From the NCBI RefSeq assembly GCF_002958735.1, contig NZ_PPGH01000037.1, positions 1 through 64,000 on the forward strand: a stretch of DNA of 64,000 nt, given 5' to 3'. A program made the position numbers and the translations under genes. The stretch comes from Chromatium okenii. GTDB taxonomy: Bacteria > Pseudomonadota > Gammaproteobacteria > Chromatiales > Chromatiaceae. Below are positions 55,472 through 64,000 of the stretch, one piece after another. Below the pieces are notes generated by a model. The model did not search any database and was not told the origin of the DNA. It saw only the letters and a program-made list of their open reading frames with translations. Each line of letters begins with the position of its first letter. The first letter of the stretch is position 1.

Positions 55472-57769
55472 ATGAGTACAAATCTCTTTGATTTTGAAGG
55501 CGATTCAGATACTAATCTGGAGCGTCGTCCACTGAAACAGTTTACCGAACAAGCGTATTTAGATTACGCGATGTCGGTCATTCTCGACCGGGCGCTGCCG
55601 CATGTCGGCGATGGATTGAAGCCGGTGCAGCGGCGCATTTTGTATGCCATGTCGGAATTGGGGCTATCGGCGAGCGCCAAGTTCAAAAAATCGGCGCGTA
55701 CTGTCGGCGATGTGCTCGGTAAGTTTCATCCGCACGGCGACAGCGCCTGTTATGAAGCGATGGTGTTGATGGCGCAGCCATTTAGTTATCGCTATCCGTT
55801 GATTGATGGGCAGGGCAATTGGGGCTCGGCAGACGATCCGAAATCGTTTGCGGCGATGCGCTACACCGAATCGCGGTTGACACCTTACGCGGCGCTGTTG
55901 CTGGGCGAAGTCGATCAAGGAACCGTTGATTGGCAAGCGAATTTTGATGCCACGCTGCAAGAGCCTCGGCTGCTGCCAGCGCAGTTGCCCAATCTGCTGC
56001 TCAACGGCGCGAGCGGAATTGCGGTGGGCATGGCAACCGACATCCTGCCGCACAATCTGCGCGAAGTTGCTCGCGCCTGTCTGCATTTGCTCGACCAGCC
56101 AGACGCGACCGTTGCCGAATTGGTGCAGTTCATTCCCGCGCCTGATTTTCCGACTGCGGGCGAAATCATCACCGCGCCAGCTGAATTGTTGAAGCTGTAT
56201 CAAACTGGTGGTGGCAGTGTGCGCCAACGCGCCTGTTATTGCGTTGAACGCGGCGATATTGTGATTACTGCGCTGCCGTATCAGGTTTCCGGCAGTCGCG
56301 TGATGGAGCAGCTCGCCGCGCAATTCACCGCCAAAAAGTTGCCGATGATCGAGGATTTCCGCGATGAATCCGATCACGAATTCCCCACGCGCATCGTCAT
56401 CGTGCCGCGCTCCAACCGCGTCGATGCCGAGCGGCTGATGCTGCATCTGTTCGCCACCACTGATTTAGAACGCAGTTATCGCGTCAATATGAATCTGATC
56501 GGTTTGGATGGACGACCGCGAGTGATGACGCTCGGCGACATCTTGACGGAATGGTTGACCTTTCGGCGCGAAACGGTGCGGCGACGGTTGCAGCAGCGGC
56601 TCGATCAGGTGGAAACGCGGCTGCATCTGCTCGACGGGCTATTGATTGCGCTGCGGAATCTCGATGCAGTGATTGAACTGGTGCGTACCGTTGACGATCC
56701 CAAACCATTGTTAATCAAACAATTTAATCTGTCTGAAACGCAGGCAGATGCCGTGCTGAATACGCGCCTGCGCCAGCTCGCTCGGCTGGAAGAAGTGAAA
56801 ATTCGCACGGAATTGGCTGCGCTTACTGTCGAGCGCGACCAGTTGCAGCAACCGCTCGGCGACGCTGGCGCATTAAATCAAGTGCTCCGCGCCGAGATTA
56901 CGGCGCTGGCAACGCAATTGGGCGATGATCGCCGCTCGCCGCTCGTGATGCGCAATGTCGCCAGCGCGATGGATGACACCGAATTGATGCCGAGCGAACC
57001 GGTGACGGTGGTGTTGTCGGAAAAAGGCTGGGTGCGCACCGCGAAAGGACACGATGTGGACGCAGCGGGTTTGAGTTTCCGCGCTGGCGATACGCTGCTG
57101 ATGGTGGCGCGGCTGCGCAGTCATCAAACTGCGGTGTTTCTTGATTCGACTGGACGCAGTTATGCACTTGCAATCAACAGTTTACCGTCTGCTCGCGGGC
57201 AAGGCGAACCGTTAACCGGACGTTTTGATGCGCCAGCCGAAGCGCGGTTTATCGCGGTGCTCGGCGAAGCGCCCGCAGCGCAATATCTGCTGGCATCCGA
57301 TGCCGGTTACGGCTTCATCGTGCAATTTAACGATTTGATTGCCAAACCAAAAAGCGGAAAAGCGGTGTTGAATTTATCTGCCGATGCGCAGGTATTGCCG
57401 CCGCTGCTATTGCCGGATGATCGGGCTGGCGCAGAGTTGGCGGTTGTCACCAGCGCCGGTTATTTGCTGGTATTTGCGTTGGATGAAGTGCCGGCGCTGG
57501 CGCGGGGCAAGGGCAATCGGTTAATCGGAATTCCAGCGGCGAAATTGGCGACGCGAGCAGAAATCGTCGTGGCGCTGGCGGTGATTGCGCCGAATAGCCC
57601 GTTAACGGTATTGGCAGGGAAACGCGATTTAACATTAAAACCGGCGGATATTATTGCATATCGGAATGAACGCGGGCGACGTGGGCGGCTATTGCCGCGT
57701 GGTTTTCAGCGCGTCGATCAATTGCTTGGCAGCGTTATTAACACATTAAAAACTGGTGATATTTTGTAA
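55472..57769 (+). CDS. parC: Topoisomerase IV subunit A
   Basis: 765-residue DNA-cleaving subunit that decatenates daughter chromosomes. N-terminal [34 protein letters not shown], the helix-turn-helix region [20 protein letters not shown] (quinolone-determining), and the catalytic Tyr in [14 protein letters not shown]. The short C-terminal pinwheel and absence of a GyrA box favour ParC over GyrA. parE is not in the window. Start MSTNLFDFE. Intact. Confidence 0.94.
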   Translation: MSTNLFDFEGDSDTNLERRPLKQFTEQAYLDYAMSVILDRALPHVGDGLKPVQRRILYAMSELGLSASAKFKKSARTVGDVLGKFHPHGDSACYEAMVLMAQPFSYRYPLIDGQGNWGSADDPKSFAAMRYTESRLTPYAALLLGEVDQGTVDWQANFDATLQEPRLLPAQLPNLLLNGASGIAVGMATDILPHNLREVARACLHLLDQPDATVAELVQFIPAPDFPTAGEIITAPAELLKLYQTGGGSVRQRACYCVERGDIVITALPYQVSGSRVMEQLAAQFTAKKLPMIEDFRDESDHEFPTRIVIVPRSNRVDAERLMLHLFATTDLERSYRVNMNLIGLDGRPRVMTLGDILTEWLTFRRETVRRRLQQRLDQVETRLHLLDGLLIALRNLDAVIELVRTVDDPKPLLIKQFNLSETQADAVLNTRLRQLARLEEVKIRTELAALTVERDQLQQPLGDAGALNQVLRAEITALATQLGDDRRSPLVMRNVASAMDDTELMPSEPVTVVLSEKGWVRTAKGHDVDAAGLSFRAGDTLLMVARLRSHQTAVFLDSTGRSYALAINSLPSARGQGEPLTGRFDAPAEARFIAVLGEAPAAQYLLASDAGYGFIVQFNDLIAKPKSGKAVLNLSADAQVLPPLLLPDDRAGAELAVVTSAGYLLVFALDEVPALARGKGNRLIGIPAAKLATRAEIVVALAVIAPNSPLTVLAGKRDLTLKPADIIAYRNERGRRGRLLPRGFQRVDQLLGSVINTLKTGDIL

Positions 57770-57784
57770 TTGCGCTGGCGATTA

Positions 57785-57806
57785 ACAAGCTCCAATGGGA
57801 GCTTGT
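57785..57806. terminator. Hairpin between convergent parC and crtY
   Basis: 9-base stem ACAAGCTCC/GGAGCTTGT with loop AATG. No T run, so a weak or factor-dependent terminator at best. Confidence 0.45.
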
Positions 57807-57829
57807 CGATTCAATTGCTGATTGCGAAA

Positions 57830-59008
57830 TTACCGCAGTGGATTTGCTGGCGCAGTGGCGCGTTTTGCCCAGCCTTTTGGCGTCCACGGCGCACCAACCC
57901 ACATAATGCGCCACATATCAACTAAAGTGCTTTCCATTGCAAAAAAACGATGCACCACGACATCAGCCACTAAATAAAAACGCTCCATCAATTTAGCGCG
58001 TTTGCTGTCGTGAAAAAAGCCAAACATCATTAAATTGAGGAAAGCGAGAAAATGCGCTTGAATGCGTTGATGCCGTACTAATTTTTTCCACTGATCGCCA
58101 TACACTTCAGCAACAGGCACATTAGAAATGTGCTCGGCTAAACGCACCGCAGCAGCAAATGAATAACCTGTGCCGGGATTAAACCAACCGCCAGCATATC
58201 CCGCAATGAGTGCGCCCGTTTTGCGCGGATGAAAGGTGCTTAATGCTGGCATTGGCAATACGCCAACTTCGGTGCGTAATACTTTTTCAACATCGAAACC
58301 TAATCGCCCAGCTTCCGCAACAATTCCCGCTGCCAGCGCGTCCACATTCAAATCTGGTGTATTGGAAAAATAAGTGTCTTCAATTAACACGCGATCGGCA
58401 GCAAATGGCAAGACATAATGAAACCGAAAGCCGTCACGCTGGGCGCAGCGCGTATCCATTAAAATCGGTGCGTTCATATTCACCGGCTGCCGCAATTGAC
58501 ATTCCAAACCAACGAACTTTTGATAACCGCCACCACGACGCTGGGCGCTGTGTTCGGGACCCCGCGCATCAATCACCAGTTGTCCACGCAGCACCCGCCC
58601 ATCCGCCAGCGTGACGCTGGTCGCGTCGCAATGTGTGACCGTCGTATTGGTCAAAATGCGAATGTTGGGGCGTGTGGCAACCACCTGCTGCACGACGCGA
58701 TCAAGATGTTCAGAGCTGCAAGCACGATACGCGCCCTCGACCCAACGCGCTGATTCTGCAAAATAAAGCTGATAACCAGGCCAGCTATATTCGACCAATT
58801 GCTCCGCCCACGGTCGCGCCGTTTCCGGCATATCCAACGCCTGAAATGACCAAATATGATTGCCGCCCAGCGCGGTGTCGCGTTCACACAACAAAACGGA
58901 TGCCTGCGGCTGTCGTGCCGCAAGTGCGAGTAAAATCAAAGCGTTCTGAAGACCGCCGCCGACCAATAAATAATCGGCGTCAATGGATGCGTTAGCAGAT
59001 GCTGTCAT
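57830..59008 (-). CDS. crtY: Lycopene beta-cyclase CrtY
   Basis: FAD/NAD(P)-type cyclase that closes beta rings on lycopene. 392 residues from ATG 59008, which has CAGGAG 8 bases upstream. Features are the dinucleotide motif DYLLVGGGLQNALILLAL, LCERDTALGGNHIWSF, IDARGPEHSAQRRGGGYQKFVGLE, the catalytic-region FHYVLPFAADRVLIEDTYFS and AGYAGGWFNPGTGYSFAAAVRLAE. It belongs to the bacterial CrtY (not CrtL or CruA) type. Divergent from crtU by 179 bases, so the two are probably co-regulated. Intact. Confidence 0.9.
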   Translation of the reverse strand: MTASANASIDADYLLVGGGLQNALILLALAARQPQASVLLCERDTALGGNHIWSFQALDMPETARPWAEQLVEYSWPGYQLYFAESARWVEGAYRACSSEHLDRVVQQVVATRPNIRILTNTTVTHCDATSVTLADGRVLRGQLVIDARGPEHSAQRRGGGYQKFVGLECQLRQPVNMNAPILMDTRCAQRDGFRFHYVLPFAADRVLIEDTYFSNTPDLNVDALAAGIVAEAGRLGFDVEKVLRTEVGVLPMPALSTFHPRKTGALIAGYAGGWFNPGTGYSFAAAVRLAEHISNVPVAEVYGDQWKKLVRHQRIQAHFLAFLNLMMFGFFHDSKRAKLMERFYLVADVVVHRFFAMESTLVDMWRIMWVGAPWTPKGWAKRATAPANPLR

Positions 59009-59187
59009 GGGTGTTGTCTCCTGTTGCAACGGTGATGAATGATAAGCGCGGTGATTTATAACGAATTAACAGCTTATCATGGGATTCGGTCGCAGTTTTC
59101 ATCGTGGTTGCAGTGAGATCAATCAGCGCGTTTTCAGCGCCAATCCGGTTAAACTTGTCGCCCTTTTTGTTATTGAGAATTGAAGTT

Positions 59188-61083
59188 ATGCACCGTCGTC
59201 GTTTTTTGACCAATGTTGGATATGCTGCGCTGGGAACCCTGACCTTTGGCGCACTCGGTTTGTATGCAATCCAACCTCGGCGCACTGTTTTACCATTTAT
59301 TGCTGCCAATAATGATGCGCTTCCATTAAAACCAACAACGCCAAAACGAGTGGTGGTGGTCGGCGGTGGGCTGGCGGGAATGGCAGCGGCGTATGAATTG
59401 CTTAAACGCGGTTTTCAAGTGACGTTAGTTGAGCGGTCGGTTAATCTCGGTGGACGTTTAACCGGATGGAATGTCGATGTGAATGGCGAAACGATGGCGA
59501 CCGAGCACGGTTTTCATGGTTTTTTCAATCAGTATTACAATCTGCATGGCTTATTAAATGAATTGGGATTGCGTGGCAATTTTAAGCCAGTGAAGAATTA
59601 TCCCATTCTGTTTAAGAACAAAGAAGCCGAGTGTTTCACGAACACAACCACACTGTTTCCGTTCAATCTGCTGTCAGTGGTCGATCAAGCAAAATCCATT
59701 TCGATTATGGATTTTAATGATCCAATGGGCAACATTTACGAGTTGATGCGCTACGATCCAAAAGACACCTTTGCCCGGCTGGATAACATCGACTTTAAGA
59801 CGTTCTGTCAGGGCATCAATCAGCCGATGGTCGATACCATTGTCGAACCCTTTGCGCACACTTCATTTAATCAGTTTCATCAGTATTCAACTGCTGAGGG
59901 AATTAAGTTTTTCCATTTCTTTTATCTCGGCAATCCCGATGGAATGGGCTATGACCAAACCATTGACGATGCCATGACTTCAGTCGTGACGCCATTAACG
60001 GAACGCTTAAAGGCACTCGGCGGCACAATTCTGTCGGGAATGGAAGTGCAGCATTTAATAGAACAGGACGGGCGCATTACCAAAGTTGTGCTCAAACGCC
60101 CCGGCGAAATGCCAGCGCAGGATCACAGCATCGACGCCGCTGATGTGGAAACGACGTGGACGCCGTTTTGGGGCAGTCCGACTGATTTGTATTACGTCAA
60201 GCGCGATGCGCAGGGCGAATTTCATGCAGTATCAGGACGTTGTACGCACATGGGTTGCCCAGTCGGTTTGGATGCAGCGACTGGTGGTTTTGCCTGTCCG
60301 TGTCACGGCGCGAAATATAACGCGGACGGTGTGCCCACTGCCGGCCCAACCAAAATGCCGTTGGTAGCAATGAATACCACGCGGGAAGGCGAACAATTGC
60401 GCTTGAGTGCTCGCGCCACTGGAACCACGCTGGAAACCGATTATGTGGTGCTGGCGTGTGACGTGCCCGGATTAAAAGAAATCGTTGCACATTCAACGCT
60501 GTCGAATAAACAATTTATTGAAAGCGTCGAGCAGTTGGGCGTCGCTGATCCCTATATTGTTTGGCGCATTTGGTTGGATCGAACAATGAAGCCGCTGGAT
60601 GTCCCTTTTTATACGACAAGCGGTTATCAATTCACCGATTCAATTGCGATTTATTCGCAGTTGCAACCGCAATATCAGGATTGGGCAGAACGTCATCAGG
60701 GATCGGTAATTGAACTTCACGCCTATGCAGTCGAACCGGAAAATGTGTTGCCGGAAGAAGAAGTAAAGCGAATCATGCGCGAGGAATTGAATCTATTGAT
60801 TCCCGAATTAGATGGCGCATCTATTGTGTATGACATTTACACGATGCAGAAAAACTTTCCGCGCTGGGCACCGGGTGATTATGCTGGACGTCCGGGGGTC
60901 GAAACTCCGATTGAAAATCTGTTTTTAGGCGGAGATTTTCTGCGCTTGGAAGTGCCAGCTAATTTAATGGAAGCCGCAACCATGACTGGACGCATGGCCG
61001 CAAATCACATTCTGGTTGCCGAGAAATTACAAGAGAATCCCATTCCCAGCGTGGATTTAGTCGGTCCGTTGGTCATCGGTTAA
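59188..61083 (+). CDS. crtU: CrtU-type carotene desaturase/methyltransferase with inserted Rieske domain
   Basis: 631 residues. A twin-arginine-like N terminus (MHRRRFLTNVGYAALGT) with a hydrophobic stretch comes first. An amine-oxidase/phytoene-desaturase FAD fold follows (RVVVVGGGLAGMAAAYELLK, ERSVNLGGRLTGW, TEHGFHGFFNQYYNLH), closing with ENLFLGGDFLRLEVPANLMEAA. Inserted near residues 325-405 is a bc1-like Rieske [2Fe-2S] domain: C352-T-H354-M-G-C and C370-P-C372-H373. FAD plus Rieske is the layout I recall for CrtU carotene desaturase/methyltransferases of green and purple sulfur bacteria, which turn beta rings into aromatic phi or chi rings. With crtY next door, an okenone-, chlorobactene- or isorenieratene-type pigment is likely. 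Start ATG 59188; in-frame upstream sequence is not family-like. Confidence 0.82.
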   Translation: MHRRRFLTNVGYAALGTLTFGALGLYAIQPRRTVLPFIAANNDALPLKPTTPKRVVVVGGGLAGMAAAYELLKRGFQVTLVERSVNLGGRLTGWNVDVNGETMATEHGFHGFFNQYYNLHGLLNELGLRGNFKPVKNYPILFKNKEAECFTNTTTLFPFNLLSVVDQAKSISIMDFNDPMGNIYELMRYDPKDTFARLDNIDFKTFCQGINQPMVDTIVEPFAHTSFNQFHQYSTAEGIKFFHFFYLGNPDGMGYDQTIDDAMTSVVTPLTERLKALGGTILSGMEVQHLIEQDGRITKVVLKRPGEMPAQDHSIDAADVETTWTPFWGSPTDLYYVKRDAQGEFHAVSGRCTHMGCPVGLDAATGGFACPCHGAKYNADGVPTAGPTKMPLVAMNTTREGEQLRLSARATGTTLETDYVVLACDVPGLKEIVAHSTLSNKQFIESVEQLGVADPYIVWRIWLDRTMKPLDVPFYTTSGYQFTDSIAIYSQLQPQYQDWAERHQGSVIELHAYAVEPENVLPEEEVKRIMREELNLLIPELDGASIVYDIYTMQKNFPRWAPGDYAGRPGVETPIENLFLGGDFLRLEVPANLMEAATMTGRMAANHILVAEKLQENPIPSVDLVGPLVIG

Positions 61084-61097
61084 TTGAGAAATTTTTT

Positions 61098-61151
61098 CGC
61101 TCTTTTTTAGCGCATTAAAATTGATTTTTAATTCGTCAATCAAAAAGAGCG
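61098..61151. terminator. Inverted repeat between convergent crtU and kinase genes
   Basis: CGCTCTTTTT (61098-61107) pairs with AAAAAGAGCG (61142-61151), with an AT-rich loop of 34 bases. It may end transcription from both sides. Confidence 0.45.
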
Positions 61152-61161
61152 GAAACTTATT

Positions 61162-63156
61162 TCATACAAATAACCGCCGTATTTCAGCTTCCAGCGTACT
61201 CAAACGCACCGGTTTGGATACATAACCATCCATTCCGGCTGCGAAACAACGCTCACGGTCTTCCTGCATTGCATTAGCAGTCATCGCAATAATTGGAATG
61301 TGCCCACTGCCGTATTCAATCTCGCGGGCGCGAAGATGCAACGTTGCTGTCACTCCATCCATTTCCGGCATCTCCATATCCATTAAAATCAACGCATAAC
61401 TGGTGTTTGCGACGCGCTCCAACGCCACTACTCCATTGTCTGCAAATTCATGCGGCAATCCGAGACGATTAAGCATCGCACCGGCAAGTTTCTGATTTAC
61501 AAGATTATCGTCAACTAAAAGCACCAACCCGTTCACTAAACTTTTTAAATCCTGCTGTTTAACCGACTGTGGCGCACTGATTGCGGCTAACGGCATTTCT
61601 GGCGCGGGTGGCAATGGCAGCCAAAATCGAAACACACTGCCAATACCGGGGCGACTTTCTACGTCAATTTCACCGCCCATTGCCTCAATTAACTCTTTTG
61701 AAATTAATAGCCCCAGCCCAGTTCCGCCGTATTGCCGCGTAATTGAATCATCCGCCTGACTAAATGGTTTAAATAACCGCGCCAACACCATTGGCTCCAT
61801 TCCAATACCCGTATCGCGGACACTAAATACAATCTGTGTTTTCATTGGCGCAATACACAATGTCACTGCGCCTTGCTCAGTAAATTTCACCGCATTAACC
61901 AATAAATTAATGAGCACTTGCCGTAATCGTGTTGGATCGCCAATCACAAAATGCGCTAAATCTGGATCGATATTTGCCACAAAATCGAGACCTTTACTGT
62001 GCGCTCGATCGCCAACAATCGTCTTCACTGATTCAATTGCGGCATGAAAATCAAAAGCAATGCTTTCCAGCGTCAATCCACCTGCTTCAATTTTTGCGTG
62101 ATCGAGCACCGCATTAATTAACTCCATTAAATGCTTACCCGAATTACCAATTAAACTCACATAATTTTTATGCGATAACGACAATGGCTCTGCTTCCAAT
62201 AATTCCGCAAACCCAATAATGGCATTTAATGGTGTGCGTAATTCGTGACTCATCCGCGAAACAAATTCCGATTTCGCTCGACTGGCGCGTTCAGCCGCAT
62301 CCTTCGCACTGCGCATTTCTTCAACTGTGGCAGCAAGCTGGCGATTGGCTTGGTTAATTCGTTTTACAAATAACCAGCTCGCCAAACTGGTTAATAACAC
62401 CACTAATAACACCAGCGACCATTCAACCCATTTTAGTCGTTCACTTTGCAACTGCAACGCCATTTCTAATTCACGCAATCGTTCACTACTATCAAAAAAT
62501 AAACGATTGGCATTTTCATCCAATCGTTCAAAATACGGCGGAACATGTTTTAAAAATCCATCAATTTCAAAATGCAGATCAAAAAAACTTTGGCGATCTT
62601 CATTTTCCTGCGCTTCCCAGCTTTTAATTAACATGCGTTCTAATTCTGCAATTTTGCTCGTTAATTGTTCGAGCAATGGCGCAATTTCAATTAACTCCAT
62701 GACATGTTGCTGGCTATGATCGGGGCGATAATTCGCCTCTCTAATCATCTCATCACGTCCATCCAAATTAAGCTGTACGCGCTGCATCACCACTCCGCCG
62801 TTTTTCAGCACCAGCAGATCGTGCTGTAATTTATTTAATTGATCTTGGATTGCGCGATTGATTCGTTTGAGTCCCACTAAATTTGGTGTTGACGCCATGC
62901 GATAGAGGTCTTTTTCAATACCATGAATGCTGCGTACTATTTCTTCTCCAATAAATAAACGTGCCCGTTCATTGGCGCTATAGGCACTCAATTCTGCTTG
63001 AAGATTTGCAAAAAGTATTCGTAACCCAACTAATAACACAAGACATAAAATAAATAAACCAAACAGCCAACGAATTGATGTGCCAGTGGTTTTTAAACCC
63101 GCCACTGGCACTTGCGCTGCGCCGTCCTGACTAAATTGCTCCATGATGGCATTCAT
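61162..63156 (-). CDS. Hybrid histidine kinase with periplasmic helical sensor
   Basis: 664 residues. A membrane segment (about 30-50) is followed by a periplasmic region of about 200 residues, predicted as long helices (helical-bundle sensor), then a second membrane segment (about 245-267) and a short coiled coil. HisKA has its H box in SRMSHELRTPLNAIIGFAEL. The ATPase has N box LINLLVNAVKFTEQG, DTGIGM and GGTGLGL. The C-terminal receiver has VLLVDDNLVNQKLA, Asp in LILMDMEMPEMDG and Lys in VSKPVRL. The gene starts 6 bases after a periplasmic binding-protein gene, like TorT-TorS pairs in which the binding protein presents a ligand to the kinase. No transcriptional output regulator is visible. 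Intact. Confidence 0.92.
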   Translation of the reverse strand: MNAIMEQFSQDGAAQVPVAGLKTTGTSIRWLFGLFILCLVLLVGLRILFANLQAELSAYSANERARLFIGEEIVRSIHGIEKDLYRMASTPNLVGLKRINRAIQDQLNKLQHDLLVLKNGGVVMQRVQLNLDGRDEMIREANYRPDHSQQHVMELIEIAPLLEQLTSKIAELERMLIKSWEAQENEDRQSFFDLHFEIDGFLKHVPPYFERLDENANRLFFDSSERLRELEMALQLQSERLKWVEWSLVLLVVLLTSLASWLFVKRINQANRQLAATVEEMRSAKDAAERASRAKSEFVSRMSHELRTPLNAIIGFAELLEAEPLSLSHKNYVSLIGNSGKHLMELINAVLDHAKIEAGGLTLESIAFDFHAAIESVKTIVGDRAHSKGLDFVANIDPDLAHFVIGDPTRLRQVLINLLVNAVKFTEQGAVTLCIAPMKTQIVFSVRDTGIGMEPMVLARLFKPFSQADDSITRQYGGTGLGLLISKELIEAMGGEIDVESRPGIGSVFRFWLPLPPAPEMPLAAISAPQSVKQQDLKSLVNGLVLLVDDNLVNQKLAGAMLNRLGLPHEFADNGVVALERVANTSYALILMDMEMPEMDGVTATLHLRAREIEYGSGHIPIIAMTANAMQEDRERCFAAGMDGYVSKPVRLSTLEAEIRRLFV

Positions 63157-63162
63157 CGCAAA

Positions 63163-63951
63163 TTAGGGATTAATAGTGGTCTGGTTATCAAGGAAACCAT
63201 GCTTACGGAAAATCGCTTGACCAAAATCACCCGCTGTAAAGCGCATGAAACGTTGCGCCAATTCTGGGTATTTTGTGTGTTGCAATTGAATGAGAAGCAG
63301 TGCTTGTGGCTTGGCAAGTTTGGAATCAAGATCAATCACATCAAGCACTGCTGCATTGTCAGGAAAATAGCCCGTTGCTCGCCAACTTAGCGTGACATCT
63401 GCTTCCTGTTTTTTCATCGCATTTAATAGACTGCGCGAATCTGGTGCGAGAAAAGCAGTAGCGCGAACCACTTTTGAATAAATGCCAAGTTGTTCCAGAA
63501 TCACTTTGGATTCCTGACCAACGCTACCGGATTCTGCGTTGCCAATAATAGCGATGACATCTTTGCGTAACAGTTCACGCGGATCAGCTTTAATGTGTTT
63601 GGGATTACCTTTTTGTACCATTAATGCCATTTGGTTATAACCTACAGTGACGGCATCACCAAGTAAGCCTTCCGCCTGATGTTTATCACGGTAACTCGGT
63701 TCGCCAGGCAAATACCATTCACCGACACCGCTTTTTTTGGCGGATTGATAAAGGTCTTCTGAGCCACCTTGTGCAATGGTGATCTTGACCTTTTCATGCT
63801 GCTCAAAACGCTGCGCAATTTCAGTCATCGGGCGCACCATTGTAATACCGCAATAGAGCAACAATTCCGCTGAATTGTTTTGCGCAATTGCGGAACTGGC
63901 AGCAAAAATTGTGATAGTCAATAAGATAATGCGATGTCGTAATAAAGCCAT
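63163..63951 (-). CDS. Periplasmic solute-binding protein (PstS/ModA-like) paired with kinase
   Basis: 262 residues. Signal peptide with cleavage near AIA-QN (residue 23). The mature protein has the type 2 periplasmic-binding fold: LLLYCGITMVRPMTEIAQRF, KITIAQGGSEDLYQSAKKS, WYLPGEPSYRDKH, GYNQMALMVQKGNPKHI, ESGSVGQESKVIL, and ADVTLSWRATGYF near the hinge. Such proteins resemble phosphate or molybdate receptors but lie beside sensor kinases rather than ABC permeases. None of the permease or ATPase genes are present here, so it is probably a sensory receptor for an oxyanion. The ligand is unknown. Start MALLRHR. Confidence 0.85.
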   Translation of the reverse strand: MALLRHRIILLTITIFAASSAIAQNNSAELLLYCGITMVRPMTEIAQRFEQHEKVKITIAQGGSEDLYQSAKKSGVGEWYLPGEPSYRDKHQAEGLLGDAVTVGYNQMALMVQKGNPKHIKADPRELLRKDVIAIIGNAESGSVGQESKVILEQLGIYSKVVRATAFLAPDSRSLLNAMKKQEADVTLSWRATGYFPDNAAVLDVIDLDSKLAKPQALLLIQLQHTKYPELAQRFMRFTAGDFGQAIFRKHGFLDNQTTINP

Positions 63952-64000
63952 AATTATTTCTCTTGTTTAGAATAGCATGATGATCTATAAACGCTGTTTT

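Noticed and set aside
55664..56446. 260-codon open stretch opposite parC
   Set aside because: Antisense to a strongly conserved gene; His/Gln-rich, no similarity.
63978..64000. Possible start of a plus-strand gene at the right edge (ATGATGATCTATAAACGC)
   Set aside because: Only eight codons are visible, with no clear ribosome-binding site.

Overview
The window is a stretch of chromosome from a gammaproteobacterium. Several gene orders are typical of that class: tyrS-erpA-argC, TPR protein-ispE-tRNA-Gln-prs-rplY-pth, and pepA next to lpt genes. The metabolic cargo points to a sulfur-oxidising lineage related to purple sulfur bacteria (Chromatiales-like). It includes a cytoplasmic sulfite dehydrogenase set (soeABC), menaquinone genes (menD, menF and a DHNA-CoA thioesterase candidate), and a lycopene cyclase beside a Rieske-containing CrtU-type carotenoid enzyme, the pair used for aromatic carotenoids such as okenone. 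No photosystem genes are visible, so the lineage is an inference.

Layout. 0-1.6 kb: broken start of pepA and divergent lptG. 1.7-7.9 kb: a very long multi-PAS hybrid sensor kinase, heavily frame-broken, preceded by a REC-EAL c-di-GMP phosphodiesterase. 8-13.6 kb: modD and soeABC. 13.6-21.4 kb: housekeeping (YrfG-like nucleotidase, DUF3334, DUF2934, queG, gcvT-gcvH, polA). 21.5-25 kb: a single-chain restriction-modification enzyme with a triplicated C-terminal module. 25-34.2 kb: a leftward block with an acyl-CoA ligase, LoiP-like protease, PLP decarboxylase, alpha/beta hydrolase, menF (carrying a palindromic repeat insertion), menD and an orphan MoxR. 34.5-37.1 kb: a secreted FG-GAP/RTX protein. 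37.1-42.4 kb: RNase P RNA, rimI, tyrS, erpA, argC, a second A-type carrier and an FHA protein. 42.7-50.7 kb: membrane protein, thioesterase, HerA-like ATPase, pth, rplY, prs, tRNA-Gln, ispE, TPR protein. 51-55.4 kb: IscA-SufE pair behind an IscR-like site, HDOD protein, GspE-like ATPase, PsiE. 55.5-61.1 kb: parC, crtY and crtU. 61.2-64 kb: a periplasmic binding protein paired with a hybrid histidine kinase.

A striking property is the number of single-base frame breaks in genes that otherwise read well and keep their catalytic motifs (pepA, soeA, gcvT, polA, menF, PLP decarboxylase, RTX protein, HerA). Several fall at homopolymers, and removing or adding one base restores the family sequence. 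Most are therefore probably sequencing or assembly indels. The giant kinase at 1.7-6.6 kb and the LoiP-like protease have so many breaks that real decay is also possible. Coordinates for these genes are given as the reconstructed full span.

No CRISPR array, prophage, transposase gene or rRNA was found. The mobile signals are two families of short palindromic repeats: a C-rich/G-rich one near 21.4 and 29.0 kb, and a GTTGGGTT-type one near 1.6-1.7 kb.
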